A stretch of 64,000 bases of DNA from an uncultured Gemmiger sp. (GTDB lineage Bacteria > Bacillota > Clostridia > Oscillospirales > Ruminococcaceae): positions 78,097 to 142,096 of the forward strand of contig CALXHR010000004.1 of the NCBI GenBank assembly GCA_944388175.1. The letters run 5' to 3'. The number at the start of each line of letters is the position of its first letter. Position 1 is the stretch's first letter. The notes beneath the pieces were generated by a model. It had not been told where the DNA came from. It was given only the letters and a program-made list of their open reading frames with translations, and ran no database searches. The position numbers and the translations under genes are program-made. This document shows positions 7,149-17,339 of the stretch, piece by piece.

Positions 7149-9746
7149 ATGAAACGTTTGGTCGTGGGCCTGCTGGCCCATGTGGACAGCGGCAAGACCA
7201 CACTGGCCGAAGGGCTGTTGTACCGTGCGGGCGCGCTGCGCAAGCTGGGCCGGGTGGACCACCGCGACGCCTTTTTGGACACCGACGCGCAGGAGCGTGC
7301 GCGGGGTATCACGATTTTTGCCAAGCAGGCCGTGCTGGCGCTGCCGGCGGCCGGCGAAGCCGAGGAGACTGAACTGACGCTGCTGGACACGCCGGGGCAT
7401 GTGGATTTTTCGGCCGAAGCCGAGCGCGCCTTGCAGGTGCTGGACTACGCGGTGCTGGTGGTCAGCGGCACCGACGGCGTGCAGGCCCACACCGAGACGC
7501 TGTGGAAACTGCTGGCGCGCTACCGCGTGCCGACGTTTGTGTTTGTGAACAAGATGGACCTGCCGGGGGCCGACGCCGCCGTGCGCCTGCGGGAGCTGCG
7601 CGGCCGTTTTGGCGACGGCTGCATAGACTTTACCGCCGCGCCCAACGCCGAAGCGCTGGCGCTGTGCAGCGAACCGCTGATGGAGGAAGTGCTGGCTACC
7701 GGCGCGCCGCGCCCCGCCACGCTGGTGCAGGCCATTGCGCGGCGGCAGGTGTTCCCCTGCTTTTTTGGCGCGGCGCTGCGCCTGCAGGGCCTGGATGAGC
7801 TGCTGCGCGCGCTGCAGACGCTGACGCGCATGCCGCCCACCTGGCCAGAGTTTGGCGCGCGGGTGTTCAAGATCAGCCAGGACGACGCCGGCGCGCGGCT
7901 GACCTGGCTGAAGGTGACCGGCGGCACGCTGCCGGTAAAAGCCGTGCTGCCCGGCGGCGAGAAAGCCGACGCGCTGCGGCTGTACAACGGCAGCAAGTTC
8001 CGGCTGGTGAGCGCCGCGGAGCCTGGCATGGTGGTGGCGGTGGCCGGCCCGGCCCGCACACGCCCCGGCCAGGGCCTGGGGGCCGAGACCGACGCCGAAG
8101 CCCCCTTGCTGGAACCGGTGCTGAACTACCGCGCCAGCTGCCCCGCCGCCGACCCGCACACGCTGCTGCGCGCGCTGCGCACGCTGGAGGACGAGGACCC
8201 GCAGCTGCATGTAGCCTGGCGCGACGACCTGGCCGAGGTGCATGTGCAGCTGATGGGCGAAGTGCAGCTGGAAATTTTGCAAACCCTGCTGCAAAGCCGT
8301 TTTGGGCTGGCGGTCACCTTCAGCGAGGGCGGCATCCTGTACAAAGAGACGATCACCCGGGCGGTGGAAGGCGTCGGCCACTATGAGCCGCTGCGCCATT
8401 ATGCCGAGGTCCACCTGCTGCTGGAACCCGGCCCCCGCGGCAGCGGCGTGCAGCTGGCCGCCGATTGCCCGCCCGACAGCCTGGCCGAAAACTGGCAGCG
8501 CCTGGTGCTGACCCATCTGGCCGAGCGCACCCACCCCGGCGTGCTGACCGGCGCGCCGCTGACCGATGTAAAAATCACGCTGGCGGCCGGACGCGCACAC
8601 TTAAAGCATACCGAGGGCGGGGATTTCCGCCAGGCCACCTACCGCGCGGTGCGCCAGGGCCTGCGCACGGCAGCTGCGCAAAACGCCGTGCAGCTGCTGG
8701 AACCGTGGTACGCCTTTACGCTGGAACTGCCCGCCGACGCCGTGGGCCGCGCGATGGCCGACATCCAGCGCCTGTGCGGCAGCTTTGACGCGCCCGAAAC
8801 GCTGGGCGACACCGCCCGCCTGACCGGCCGCCTGCCGGTGGCCACGGCGTGCGGCTACGCGCGCGAAGTCGCGGCCTACACCCACGGCCTGGGCCGCTGG
8901 AGCGTGCTGCCCGCCGGGTACGACGCCTGCCACGACGCCGAAGCCGTCGTGGCCGCCTGCGGCTACGATCCCGACGCCGACACCGAGAACCCGGCGGACT
9001 CGGTCTTTTGCGCACATGGGGCCGGATATACCGTACAATGGGATGAAGTGCCCGCCCGCGCCCATGTGGCCAGCGGTCTGGCGCGGCGGCTGGCCCCCGC
9101 CGGGGCGGATGCGGACGGCGACGAACAGACCGCCGCGCGCCGGCGCGCCGACGCCTACCGCGGCACGCTGGAACAGGACAAAGAGCTGCTGGCGATCTTT
9201 GAGCGCACCTACGGCGCCGTCAAACGCCGGGGCGAAGCCCCCGCCGACGCTAAAAAGGCCGCCCGCGCCGCGCTGCACACCGCCCCTGCGGCCCCCGCGG
9301 CCAAAACGCCGCCCGCCGGGCCGGAGTACCTGCTGGTGGACGGCTACAACGTCATTTACGCCTGGGAGGAATTGCGCCGCCTGGCCAACGACAACCTGGA
9401 CGCCGCGCGCCGCCGCCTGATGGATATTTTGTGCAACTACGCCGGGTACCGCCGCTGCGTGCCGATTTTGGTGTTTGACGCCTACAAGGTGCGCGGCGGC
9501 GTGCGCGAGGTCGAGCGGTACCACAACCTCTACGTCGTCTACACGCAGGAAGCCGAGACCGCCGACATGTACATTGAGCGCGCGACCCACGAGCTTGCCA
9601 AGGAGCGGCGCACCCGCGTCGTCAGCAGCGACGGGGCCGAGCAGATCATTGTGCTGGGGCACGGCGCGCTGCGGGTTTCAGCCCGCGCCTTTGCCGAGGA
9701 AGTGGCCGCCGTCGAAGCCGAGATCCGCGCGTTTTTGCAGGGGTAA
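7149..9746 (+). CDS. EF-G/TetM-like ribosomal GTPase fused to a YacP/Rae1-like NYN domain
   Basis: The protein has 865 residues against about 640 for TetM. Residues 1 to about 640 follow the translational GTPase layout: G1 AHVDSGKTT (residues 10-18), switch region ARGITI, G3 DTPGHVDF, G4 NKMD, then EF-G-like domains including LLMGEVQLE-type and ACGYAREVAAYTHGLG segments of the tetracycline ribosomal protection family. After a charged linker and an Ala/Pro-rich hinge, residues from about 726 form an NYN domain like YacP/Rae1: LLVDGYNVIYAW, LVFDAYK, ETADMYIE, VVSSDGAEQ, with conserved acidic residues. Rae1 is a ribosome-associated mRNA endonuclease in Bacillus, so a ribosome-directed factor with a cleavage or rescue role is plausible. 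Tetracycline resistance is not implied. AAAGGGG precedes the ATG. Confidence 0.88.
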   Translation: MKRLVVGLLAHVDSGKTTLAEGLLYRAGALRKLGRVDHRDAFLDTDAQERARGITIFAKQAVLALPAAGEAEETELTLLDTPGHVDFSAEAERALQVLDYAVLVVSGTDGVQAHTETLWKLLARYRVPTFVFVNKMDLPGADAAVRLRELRGRFGDGCIDFTAAPNAEALALCSEPLMEEVLATGAPRPATLVQAIARRQVFPCFFGAALRLQGLDELLRALQTLTRMPPTWPEFGARVFKISQDDAGARLTWLKVTGGTLPVKAVLPGGEKADALRLYNGSKFRLVSAAEPGMVVAVAGPARTRPGQGLGAETDAEAPLLEPVLNYRASCPAADPHTLLRALRTLEDEDPQLHVAWRDDLAEVHVQLMGEVQLEILQTLLQSRFGLAVTFSEGGILYKETITRAVEGVGHYEPLRHYAEVHLLLEPGPRGSGVQLAADCPPDSLAENWQRLVLTHLAERTHPGVLTGAPLTDVKITLAAGRAHLKHTEGGDFRQATYRAVRQGLRTAAAQNAVQLLEPWYAFTLELPADAVGRAMADIQRLCGSFDAPETLGDTARLTGRLPVATACGYAREVAAYTHGLGRWSVLPAGYDACHDAEAVVAACGYDPDADTENPADSVFCAHGAGYTVQWDEVPARAHVASGLARRLAPAGADADGDEQTAARRRADAYRGTLEQDKELLAIFERTYGAVKRRGEAPADAKKAARAALHTAPAAPAAKTPPAGPEYLLVDGYNVIYAWEELRRLANDNLDAARRRLMDILCNYAGYRRCVPILVFDAYKVRGGVREVERYHNLYVVYTQEAETADMYIERATHELAKERRTRVVSSDGAEQIIVLGHGALRVSARAFAEEVAAVEAEIRAFLQG

Positions 9747-9794
9747 GGCGGCGGGGGTAAGGCCGAGATAAGCGACATACAGGCCGTAGACAGG

Positions 9795-10385
9795 CGATCC
9801 CGCAAGGTTTTACGGCGGGGTCAAGCCCCCGCCCTACAAATCGGCAGTAACGGTCGGTTTTCCCATAAACCCCGCGCGGGGCAAACCCCTACCGGGAGGC
9901 ATATATGCCTCCCCTACAAACACCCGGTACCGCGTACACGAACCGGGGGGGGACGGTCGGCGGGCGTGTCGTTCCACGGGCCGCATACATGCGGCCCCTA
10001 CAATGCGGCGGAAACAACCGCCAAATGATTTTGCCTGCCGTCCCCGGTCGGCCCGTAAACCGTGCGGCGTTGGCCGTTTACGGTTTGCAGGGTATTTATC
10101 CGCATGGTAGGGCGGGGTCTTGACCCCGCCGCGGCCGTTTACCCCATGATACCGTTTTTGTGTTGTGACGGCGTATGGTCTATGCGTAGGGGCGGCATAT
10201 ATGCCGCCCGCAAAACGGTGCGGACGTTGGATGTTCACGGTTTGCAGGGTGTTTATTCCGCATGGTAGGGCGGGCGATTTCGCCCGCCGCACATTATAAA
10301 AATTATTTTTTGAAAACCCGTCGGTGCGGCGGGGTCAAGACCCCGCCCTACAAATCGGCGGCAACGATCGGTTTTCCCATCCCCC
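9795..10385. repeat. Block of palindromic intergenic repeats
   Basis: The 740-bp gap between the GTPase and the gdhA terminator holds no credible gene. It holds several short GC-rich palindromes: GGCGGGGTCAAG..CCCCGCC (about 9810-9835, 10100-10130, 10328-10350), GGAGGCATATATGCCTCC (9895-9913), GGGCCGCATACATGCGGCCC (9978-9998), GGCGGCATATATGCCGCC (10191-10209), and GGGCGGGCGATTTCGCCCGCC (10268-10290). Most carry a CCCTACAA tail on one side. The unit at about 9838-9945 recurs with high similarity at 17388-17495. Confidence 0.75.
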
Positions 10386-10415
10386 CCGTTCCCCCTTAAC
10401 TACACCACATAACGC

Positions 10416-10453
10416 AAAAAGCGGCTGCCCGCGGGAATCCCGCGGGCAGCCGC
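10416..10453 (-). terminator. Terminator of gdhA
   Basis: A perfect 15-bp stem (GCGGCTGCCCGCGGG and complement, three-base loop) is followed, on the minus strand, by five T residues. It lies 37 bp beyond the gdhA stop. T residues on the plus side make it usable in both directions. Confidence 0.85.
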
Positions 10454-10489
10454 CCGTTTTTTGTTGTGCAGGGGTCTGTGCGAAAGCGA

Positions 10490-11851
<1,362 letters not shown>

Positions 11852-11877
11852 TTATATAAATTTCGAACACCGCCTTT

Positions 11878-11906
11878 ATCCTACCACGCAATGCGTAGTT
11901 TTTCAA
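11878..11906 (-). promoter_or_regulatory. Promoter of gdhA
   Basis: On the minus strand, TTGAAA (11906-11901), a 17-bp spacer and TAGGAT (11883-11878) precede the gene by about 40 bp. Confidence 0.6.
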
Positions 11907-12003
11907 GATTTTGCATAAACTTTCATAAAGTTTGTGCGCATTTCAGCGGCAGGTGTCCCCATGCCATGGACAGTTTGTGCAATTTTACAGTATTTAAGAA
12001 AGT

Positions 12004-13458
12004 TCACGGCAGCATCTGCACCGGCGTGTAGTCGGTGCTGCCCTGCAAAAAGGCGTCGATGTCGATGAGGCCGTAGTCGTAGTCGGTGGCATAGGGCGCT
12101 TTCTCGTGCAGCGGCAGCAGAAAGCGCCCGTCGTCGGTCACGGCGGCGGCAAACATCGTGCGGTCCACCGGGGCGGTGGCCTCGATCGTCTGCGTCACGG
12201 CGTACCGCTCGCCGCTTTGCCGGTCGAGCACCCACGCCGTATTGGGGGCCTCGGGTGTTTCGGCGGCGCTCTCCAGCCAGATCCAGCGGCCCTCCTGCGC
12301 GGCGGTACCGGGCAGGGCGCGCGCTTCGGCGTCCAAAATATGCCCGTTGGCCCCGGCGATATCCTGCCACTGGCCGGTGGCCGTATCGTAGGCGCGCAGC
12401 CCCATGCGCGTCAGCACCCCCGCGCCGTCGCGCTGCATCGTGGCAAAATACAGCCAGCCGCCCGCCTGGCCGCGGAACCCGGTGTCGGACACGATCGTCC
12501 GGTCGACCAGCAGCGGGGTGCGCACGCCGGTGGCGGGGTCCAGCAGGTAGTAGGCATAGTACCCGTTTTGCAGCGCGGCGTCGTAGGCTTCCCGGTTTTG
12601 GTCGGGGTCGGGCAGCGGCGCGTCGGTGAGGAACTGATCGACCAGCAGGTTTTGCCCCATCACGCCGCAGGGCCATTCGTTTTCTTGCAGCGGAAATTCC
12701 GTCACGCTGCCATCGGCCAGCGATACGCGGTAGCCGGTGCGCGCCCCCATCGTGAACGCACCGCTGCTGTAACCGTACAGCGCCGCGCCGTCGCACCAGT
12801 GCAGGATGGAATCCGAGCCAAGGTTTTGCGAGAGTTCTAGGATGTGCTTGGCCGCGCCGCCCCCGGTAATGACCATCAGGCTGGCGGGGTCTGTGGAGGA
12901 GCGATACACCGCGCGCTCCCAGGCCAGGTATTCCTCGGGCGTTTGGCCAAAGATCTGCGCGTCCTCGGCCAGTGTGTCGGCCAGGTTGGTCTCGTAGTAT
13001 TCCTCCCAGGTGGCGGGCATATACTCGCCCGCCCACTGTTTATACACATAGACGGCGTCCCCGGCGGCAAACAACTTATAATGGTGCCGGATGCCGGGGA
13101 AGTACGCCGGGCAGTCCTCCGACGCATGAGCGCAACCCGGCACGCTGCACAGCACGCGCTGCTCGGCGGCGGCGTAGTCGATGACGGTGACCAGGCCGTG
13201 GTCGTTTTGCCACAGCATCTGGTAGCCGCAGTCCCCGGCATTGAACAGGCACGTTTGGGCGCCGTCCTCGGCCAGGGCGTACAACTCCCCTGCCACGGCG
13301 GGCAGGGCGGCGGTCTCTTGCGCCGGGGCGGTCCCGGCATTCTGGGCGGTCTCGGCGGTTTGTTCGTTTTGGGGCGCGTCCGCAGTCTGCGCCGGGGCGC
13401 AGGCGGTCAGCGCCAGCGCGGCGGCCAGCGCCAAAACAACGGGTATGCGGGTTTTCAT
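12004..13458 (-). CDS. Lipoprotein of unknown function, paralog A
   Basis: This is a 484-residue secreted lipoprotein: signal peptide and lipobox LTAC with Cys20, a low-complexity Ala/Gln/Thr/Glu linker to about residue 50, then a large domain of repeated short strands (YRVSLADGSVTEFP, YLLDPATGVRTPLLV, LRAYDTATGQWQDIA, WVLDRQSGERYAVT) suggestive of a beta-propeller. There is a VPGCAH motif and three further Cys. No enzymatic motif was recognised. It is the last gene of a minus-strand cluster behind a histidine kinase and is a clear paralog of the gene immediately upstream, sharing nearly identical first 36 and last 20 residues. A sensory or envelope-stress role is inference. Confidence 0.85.
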   Translation of the reverse strand: MKTRIPVVLALAAALALTACAPAQTADAPQNEQTAETAQNAGTAPAQETAALPAVAGELYALAEDGAQTCLFNAGDCGYQMLWQNDHGLVTVIDYAAAEQRVLCSVPGCAHASEDCPAYFPGIRHHYKLFAAGDAVYVYKQWAGEYMPATWEEYYETNLADTLAEDAQIFGQTPEEYLAWERAVYRSSTDPASLMVITGGGAAKHILELSQNLGSDSILHWCDGAALYGYSSGAFTMGARTGYRVSLADGSVTEFPLQENEWPCGVMGQNLLVDQFLTDAPLPDPDQNREAYDAALQNGYYAYYLLDPATGVRTPLLVDRTIVSDTGFRGQAGGWLYFATMQRDGAGVLTRMGLRAYDTATGQWQDIAGANGHILDAEARALPGTAAQEGRWIWLESAAETPEAPNTAWVLDRQSGERYAVTQTIEATAPVDRTMFAAAVTDDGRFLLPLHEKAPYATDYDYGLIDIDAFLQGSTDYTPVQMLP

Positions 13459-13489
13459 GGGGCGCCCTCCTTATCGCGGCGGGGTGTGG

Positions 13490-14953
13490 TCAAGCGAGCA
13501 TCTGCACCGGTGTGTAGTCGGTGCTGCCCTGCAAAAAAGCGTCGATGGCGATCAGGCCGTAGTCGTACAATTCTCCCTCATCCTGGTACGCGGTGCGCAC
13601 CAAAAAGCGGCCGTCGTCGGTCTGGGCCAGCGGGTAGACGGCTTGCGGGCCGTAAGGGGCGTCCGCCAGCTTTTGCTGCACGGCGGTCAGCGTTCCGGTA
13701 CGGCTGTCCAGCGCCCAGGCAAGGTCCTCGGTCCAGGCGCTGGAACCCGTAAACCACAGGTAGGGCGCCGTGCAGGCGGCGCTGGACGCCGGGCAGGCCG
13801 CATCCGGGTGCCGCAGGGTCATACTGGCGTCGGGCAGGGGGCGCAGCAGGTCCCGCCAGGTCCCGGCCGCCGGGTCGTAGGCACAGAAGGAGCGGCTCAG
13901 GGCGGCGCCGTCGTCCTGGAGTTCCTGCTCCTCAAAAACCAGTTCACCGTTCAGCAGGCCGCAAAAGCCGTTGTCCTCGTAGAGGGAAGCATCGCGCGGG
14001 CGTTCCAGCACTTTGCTGCGCATGCCGGTGGCCGGGTCCAGCCAGTCGTATTCCACCACAGCGTTTTGCATGGCGGCGTCGTAGGCTTCCCAGTTTTGGC
14101 CAGGGTCGGGCAGCGGCGCGTCGGCCACGGGGCGGCTGGTCAGCAGCCGGCCGCCCTGCGCGCCGACGATCTTCTCGTACTGCATGAGCGGGAAGGTCGT
14201 CACGCTGCCGTCGGCCAGCGCGATGCGGTACCCGGCCGAGTTGCCGGTGGGCAGCGCGTCGTAGGCATAGCCGTACAGCGCCGCGCCGTCGCACCAGCGC
14301 ATGGTGGTGCTTGCCAGGTCCTGCGTGCAGGTCAACTCCCGGCGGGACGTGCCGCCGCCCTCGATGACATACAGCCCCGCCGGGGCGCTTTGCTCGGCAT
14401 AGCGGCCGCGGCAGTAGGCCAGCAGTTCCTCGTCGGTCAATGTCTCCCACCCCTGGGGGCGTTCCTGCAATTTGGGGGCCACGACCTCGGCGTAATAATC
14501 ATCCCAACTGCCCTCGTAGTGCATCGTGGCCACCCGGTGGTAGACGTACAGCGTCTCGCCCACGGGGAACACGCACAGTTCATCCCCCCGGCCGGGGAAA
14601 TACGCCGGGCAGGCGTCGGTATCGTGCCCGCAGCCCGGCACACGGCAGACCACGCGCTGTTCGGCGGTGGCGTAGTCGATCTCAGTCAGCAGGCAGTAGC
14701 CCAAACGGTAGGTGGGGTCCAGCATATAGTAGGCGTCGCCCGCATTGAAGGCCGGCCCTGTGGCGTTCCACGCTGCCACTGTAAAAAACGCCCCGGCCGG
14801 TCCGGCCGTTTGCGGTTCGGGGGCGGTTTCTTGCGCCGGGGCGGTCTCGGCGGTTTGTACGTTTTGGGGCGCGTCCGCGGTTTGCGCCGGGGCGCAGGCA
14901 GTCAGCGCCAGCGCGGCGGCCAGCGCCAAAACAACGGGTAGTCGGGTTTTCAT
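13490..14953 (-). CDS. Lipoprotein of unknown function, paralog B
   Basis: This is a 487-residue lipoprotein with the same architecture as its downstream neighbour: lipobox Cys20, Thr/Ala/Glu linker, then a propeller-like body with YRIALADGSVTTFP, YDWLDPATGMRSKV and WALDSRTGTLTAV strands and the CRVPGCGH motif. It ends with YDYGLIAIDAFLQGSTDY, the same tail as paralog A. The middle is much more diverged than the ends, pointing to tandem duplication followed by divergence or end-limited gene conversion. AGGAAG precedes the ATG. Function unknown; the neighbourhood ties it to the kinase/regulator pair. Confidence 0.85.
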   Translation of the reverse strand: MKTRLPVVLALAAALALTACAPAQTADAPQNVQTAETAPAQETAPEPQTAGPAGAFFTVAAWNATGPAFNAGDAYYMLDPTYRLGYCLLTEIDYATAEQRVVCRVPGCGHDTDACPAYFPGRGDELCVFPVGETLYVYHRVATMHYEGSWDDYYAEVVAPKLQERPQGWETLTDEELLAYCRGRYAEQSAPAGLYVIEGGGTSRRELTCTQDLASTTMRWCDGAALYGYAYDALPTGNSAGYRIALADGSVTTFPLMQYEKIVGAQGGRLLTSRPVADAPLPDPGQNWEAYDAAMQNAVVEYDWLDPATGMRSKVLERPRDASLYEDNGFCGLLNGELVFEEQELQDDGAALSRSFCAYDPAAGTWRDLLRPLPDASMTLRHPDAACPASSAACTAPYLWFTGSSAWTEDLAWALDSRTGTLTAVQQKLADAPYGPQAVYPLAQTDDGRFLVRTAYQDEGELYDYGLIAIDAFLQGSTDYTPVQMLA

Positions 14954-14966
14954 AGAGCTTCCTTTC

Positions 14967-15947
14967 TTATGGGGTCTCGGGCACGGCGCGGGGCAGTTCC
15001 TCCGCCGTGCAGGGCTGCAGCGTCAGCGAGAACACCCACCGCGTGTGGGCCGTTTCGCCACCGCTTACCGAGCCGGTCATGGTGGTATACGGGTAGACCG
15101 ATGCGGTGATGAGCGCCGCGCCGTTTTGGCTGTAGAGCGCGTGGGGGTACAGGCTGTCCTGCGGGACGGCCCAGTCGCCCAGAGCGGCCAGGCCCGCCTG
15201 CTCGGCAAAGGCGTGCAGGGCGGTCTCATCGGGCGTTGGCGGGGCGGTGCTGCCGCCTGCCGCGTCTACCTCGCCCGTTGCGGCGGCCTCCAGGGCAGCC
15301 TGTGCGGCGGCCTCTAAGGCGACCTGCTGCGTAGCCAGGCCGCCAAAATAGTCGTATGGGGCCGAGAGCCAGATGTCGGTCACTGCGCCGGTGCGGCTGT
15401 CCATCGTCAGGCTGCAGGCGGTGTACAGCGTGCCGGTTTCGTCCAGCGCAAAGCGCTTGAGCGTGATGAACCCCAGGCTGTCGGTGGTGTAGTAGGGCAT
15501 GTCCAGCCAATACTGCGTGCCGTCGTAGTCGGTGTAGGGGCCTTCGTCGGCCCAGTCGCTGCCCCAGGCGGCCCAGGCAGGTGCCAGGGCCCCGCTGTCG
15601 GCCAGGTTTTGCAGCACGGTGTTCATAGTATCGCGGTACAGGCTGTTGAACGTCATGCTGCCGATGCTGTTTTGTGCGCCGATGTACAAGGTCAGCCCCT
15701 GCGCGACGGCTTCCTCCGGCGGGGCGTAGGCGTATTGGCTTTGCGCGGCGCGCTCTTGGAGCTGGCGCAGCAGGTAATAGTCGTCGCCGCTGGGCACCGG
15801 CGCGGCGTAGGGGTCCTGCACGGCGGCGGTGCGGCCCAGCGCCGCGGCGTCGACCGCCGCCAAAAACACGGCCGGGGCGGCTGCGCACACCAGCACGGCC
15901 AGCGCGCACAGCGCGCCCGCCAGGCGCGGATGCTGCCACAGTTTCAT
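14967..15947 (-). CDS. Membrane-anchored extracytoplasmic protein, unknown function
   Basis: This protein has 326 residues. One N-terminal hydrophobic segment (about residues 9-30) is followed by a long extracytoplasmic part, which suggests a signal anchor. The body includes AQNSIGSMTFNSLYRD and TMDSRTGAVTDIWLS, resembling small beta-rich sensory domains, but I recognise no family. Its ATG overlaps the stop of the histidine kinase (ATGA), so the two are translationally coupled, which suggests it works with the kinase, perhaps as an accessory sensor or as an output. The two paralogous lipoproteins follow directly. Confidence 0.8.
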   Translation of the reverse strand: MKLWQHPRLAGALCALAVLVCAAAPAVFLAAVDAAALGRTAAVQDPYAAPVPSGDDYYLLRQLQERAAQSQYAYAPPEEAVAQGLTLYIGAQNSIGSMTFNSLYRDTMNTVLQNLADSGALAPAWAAWGSDWADEGPYTDYDGTQYWLDMPYYTTDSLGFITLKRFALDETGTLYTACSLTMDSRTGAVTDIWLSAPYDYFGGLATQQVALEAAAQAALEAAATGEVDAAGGSTAPPTPDETALHAFAEQAGLAALGDWAVPQDSLYPHALYSQNGAALITASVYPYTTMTGSVSGGETAHTRWVFSLTLQPCTAEELPRAVPETP

Positions 15948-17293
15948 GCTTCGCCACCCCCTTTGGGCAGGGTGACGCGCACGGTGGTGCCCTGCCCCTG
16001 CCGGCTTTCAATTTCCAGCGTGCCGCCATGGGCTGCCGCGATGCGCTGGCACAACGCCAGCCCCAGCCCGCTGCCGCCCTGTTTGCGCGCGCGGGATTTA
16101 TCGACCATATAAAACGGCTCGGTCACGCGGGGGATTTCTTGCGGCGGGATGCCGCAGCCGCAGTCGGTGACGGATACCGCAACGCTGCCGCCCTGCTGCG
16201 TGCAGGCGATGGCGATGGGTGCGCCCGGCGCGCTGGCCTTGACGGCATTTTGTACCAGGTTGTAAAACAGGTCCAGCAGCAAATCGGCGTCGCCCTGCAC
16301 CGTGCAGGGCCCCGGCGGCGTCTGCAGGTTGGCCCCCGGGCAGGCGGCGCGCAGCCGCGGCCACAGCGCGGCCAGGTCCACGGGGCGCAGGTGCAGGTCC
16401 TCGCCGCCCAGGGCCAGCAGTGCCAGCAGTTTCTGGCTCAGGTCCTCCAGGCGGCGGCCCTCATGGTAGATGGCGCCGGCGGCTTCGCGCTGTTCGTCGG
16501 GGTCGCCCTGCGCGGTGCGCAGCATATCGGCGTAACCGATGATGCTGGTCATGGGGGTTTTGAGTTCATGGGTGAACGCGCCCATAAAATCCTCGCGCTG
16601 CTGCACGCTGTGTTCCAGCGCGGCGATCTTTTCCTGCACGGCGTCGGCCATCTGGTCAAAGCTGCGGCTGACCTGCTCGATCTCGTCGCCGGTATGCAGC
16701 GCCGTGCGGTGGGCGTAGTCGCCCCCGGCAATGCGCGCGCTGGCCGCCGTGAGCGCCCGCAGCGGGCGGGTGACCTGCCGCGCCAGCAGCGCCAGCACGG
16801 CCGCGCCGCCCGCCAGCACGACGGCTTCCAGCCCCAGGAAACGGCGCAGGCTGGCGTCGCGCTCGCGGTACAGGCCGGTGAGGTCGAACGCGCTGACCAG
16901 GTGTACCCCGCCCTGCAAATCGCTGCCGTACAGCGCGTAGACCGCGCCGTCGTCGCGCACGGTGCGCGCGGTGGCGTTTGGCAGCGGGGCGTCCCACGCC
17001 AGCGGCAGCGCGCTGTACACAAGGTCCTGCCCGCGCCAGACGGCGGCCATGCGGCCGTGCGCGCGCACCAGGGCGGCCAGCGCGTCGTCGCCGGTATCGT
17101 CGCCGCGGCGCTGCAGGTCCAGAATTTCGGTTTGCAGCAGCGTGCAGGCCTGCGCGTGGGCGGCGGCGTTGGCGTGGTCGACGCGCTGGCGCTGCGCGGC
17201 AAAATCGCTGTACAGTAAGTAGCACCCACCCACGCCGAACGACGCGCTGAGCACGAGCAGCAGCAGACAGATGAGTTTTTGGGCAAAGCGCAT
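15944..17293 (-). CDS. Sensor histidine kinase, HAMP/HisKA type
   Basis: This is a 449-residue membrane kinase. TM1 is at about residues 7-27, an extracytoplasmic sensor reaches to about 150, TM2 is LEAVVLAGGAAVLALLA, then comes HAMP (TRPLRALTAASARIAGG). The HisKA H-box FTHELKTPMTSI has His242 as phospho-acceptor; the ATPase domain shows NLVQNAVKA (N box), DCGCGIP (G1) and GGSGLGLALC (G2). The ATG at 17293 follows AAGGAGA; the upstream in-frame ATG at 17323 has no such site. The likely partner is the OmpR-type regulator encoded about 0.94 kb upstream on the same strand, separated by a repeat block. Signal unknown. Confidence 0.92.
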   Translation of the reverse strand: MRFAQKLICLLLLVLSASFGVGGCYLLYSDFAAQRQRVDHANAAAHAQACTLLQTEILDLQRRGDDTGDDALAALVRAHGRMAAVWRGQDLVYSALPLAWDAPLPNATARTVRDDGAVYALYGSDLQGGVHLVSAFDLTGLYRERDASLRRFLGLEAVVLAGGAAVLALLARQVTRPLRALTAASARIAGGDYAHRTALHTGDEIEQVSRSFDQMADAVQEKIAALEHSVQQREDFMGAFTHELKTPMTSIIGYADMLRTAQGDPDEQREAAGAIYHEGRRLEDLSQKLLALLALGGEDLHLRPVDLAALWPRLRAACPGANLQTPPGPCTVQGDADLLLDLFYNLVQNAVKASAPGAPIAIACTQQGGSVAVSVTDCGCGIPPQEIPRVTEPFYMVDKSRARKQGGSGLGLALCQRIAAAHGGTLEIESRQGQGTTVRVTLPKGGGEA

Positions 17294-17339
17294 AAGGGGT
17301 CTCCTTGTTTTTGGGGGAATCAAATGCCGAATAAAATGA

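Noticed and set aside
7149-9746. Tetracycline resistance gene
   Set aside because: The protein is TetM-like, but it is longer, carries an NYN domain, has core-genome composition and lacks the tet leader attenuator. Resistance cannot be claimed from sequence.
9834-10292. 152-codon minus ORF and similar short ORFs within the repeat blocks
   Set aside because: They are made of the palindromic repeats themselves, with no ribosome site or family resemblance.
9795-10385. CRISPR array
   Set aside because: Repeats are palindromes of several kinds at irregular spacing with no uniform spacers and no cas genes.
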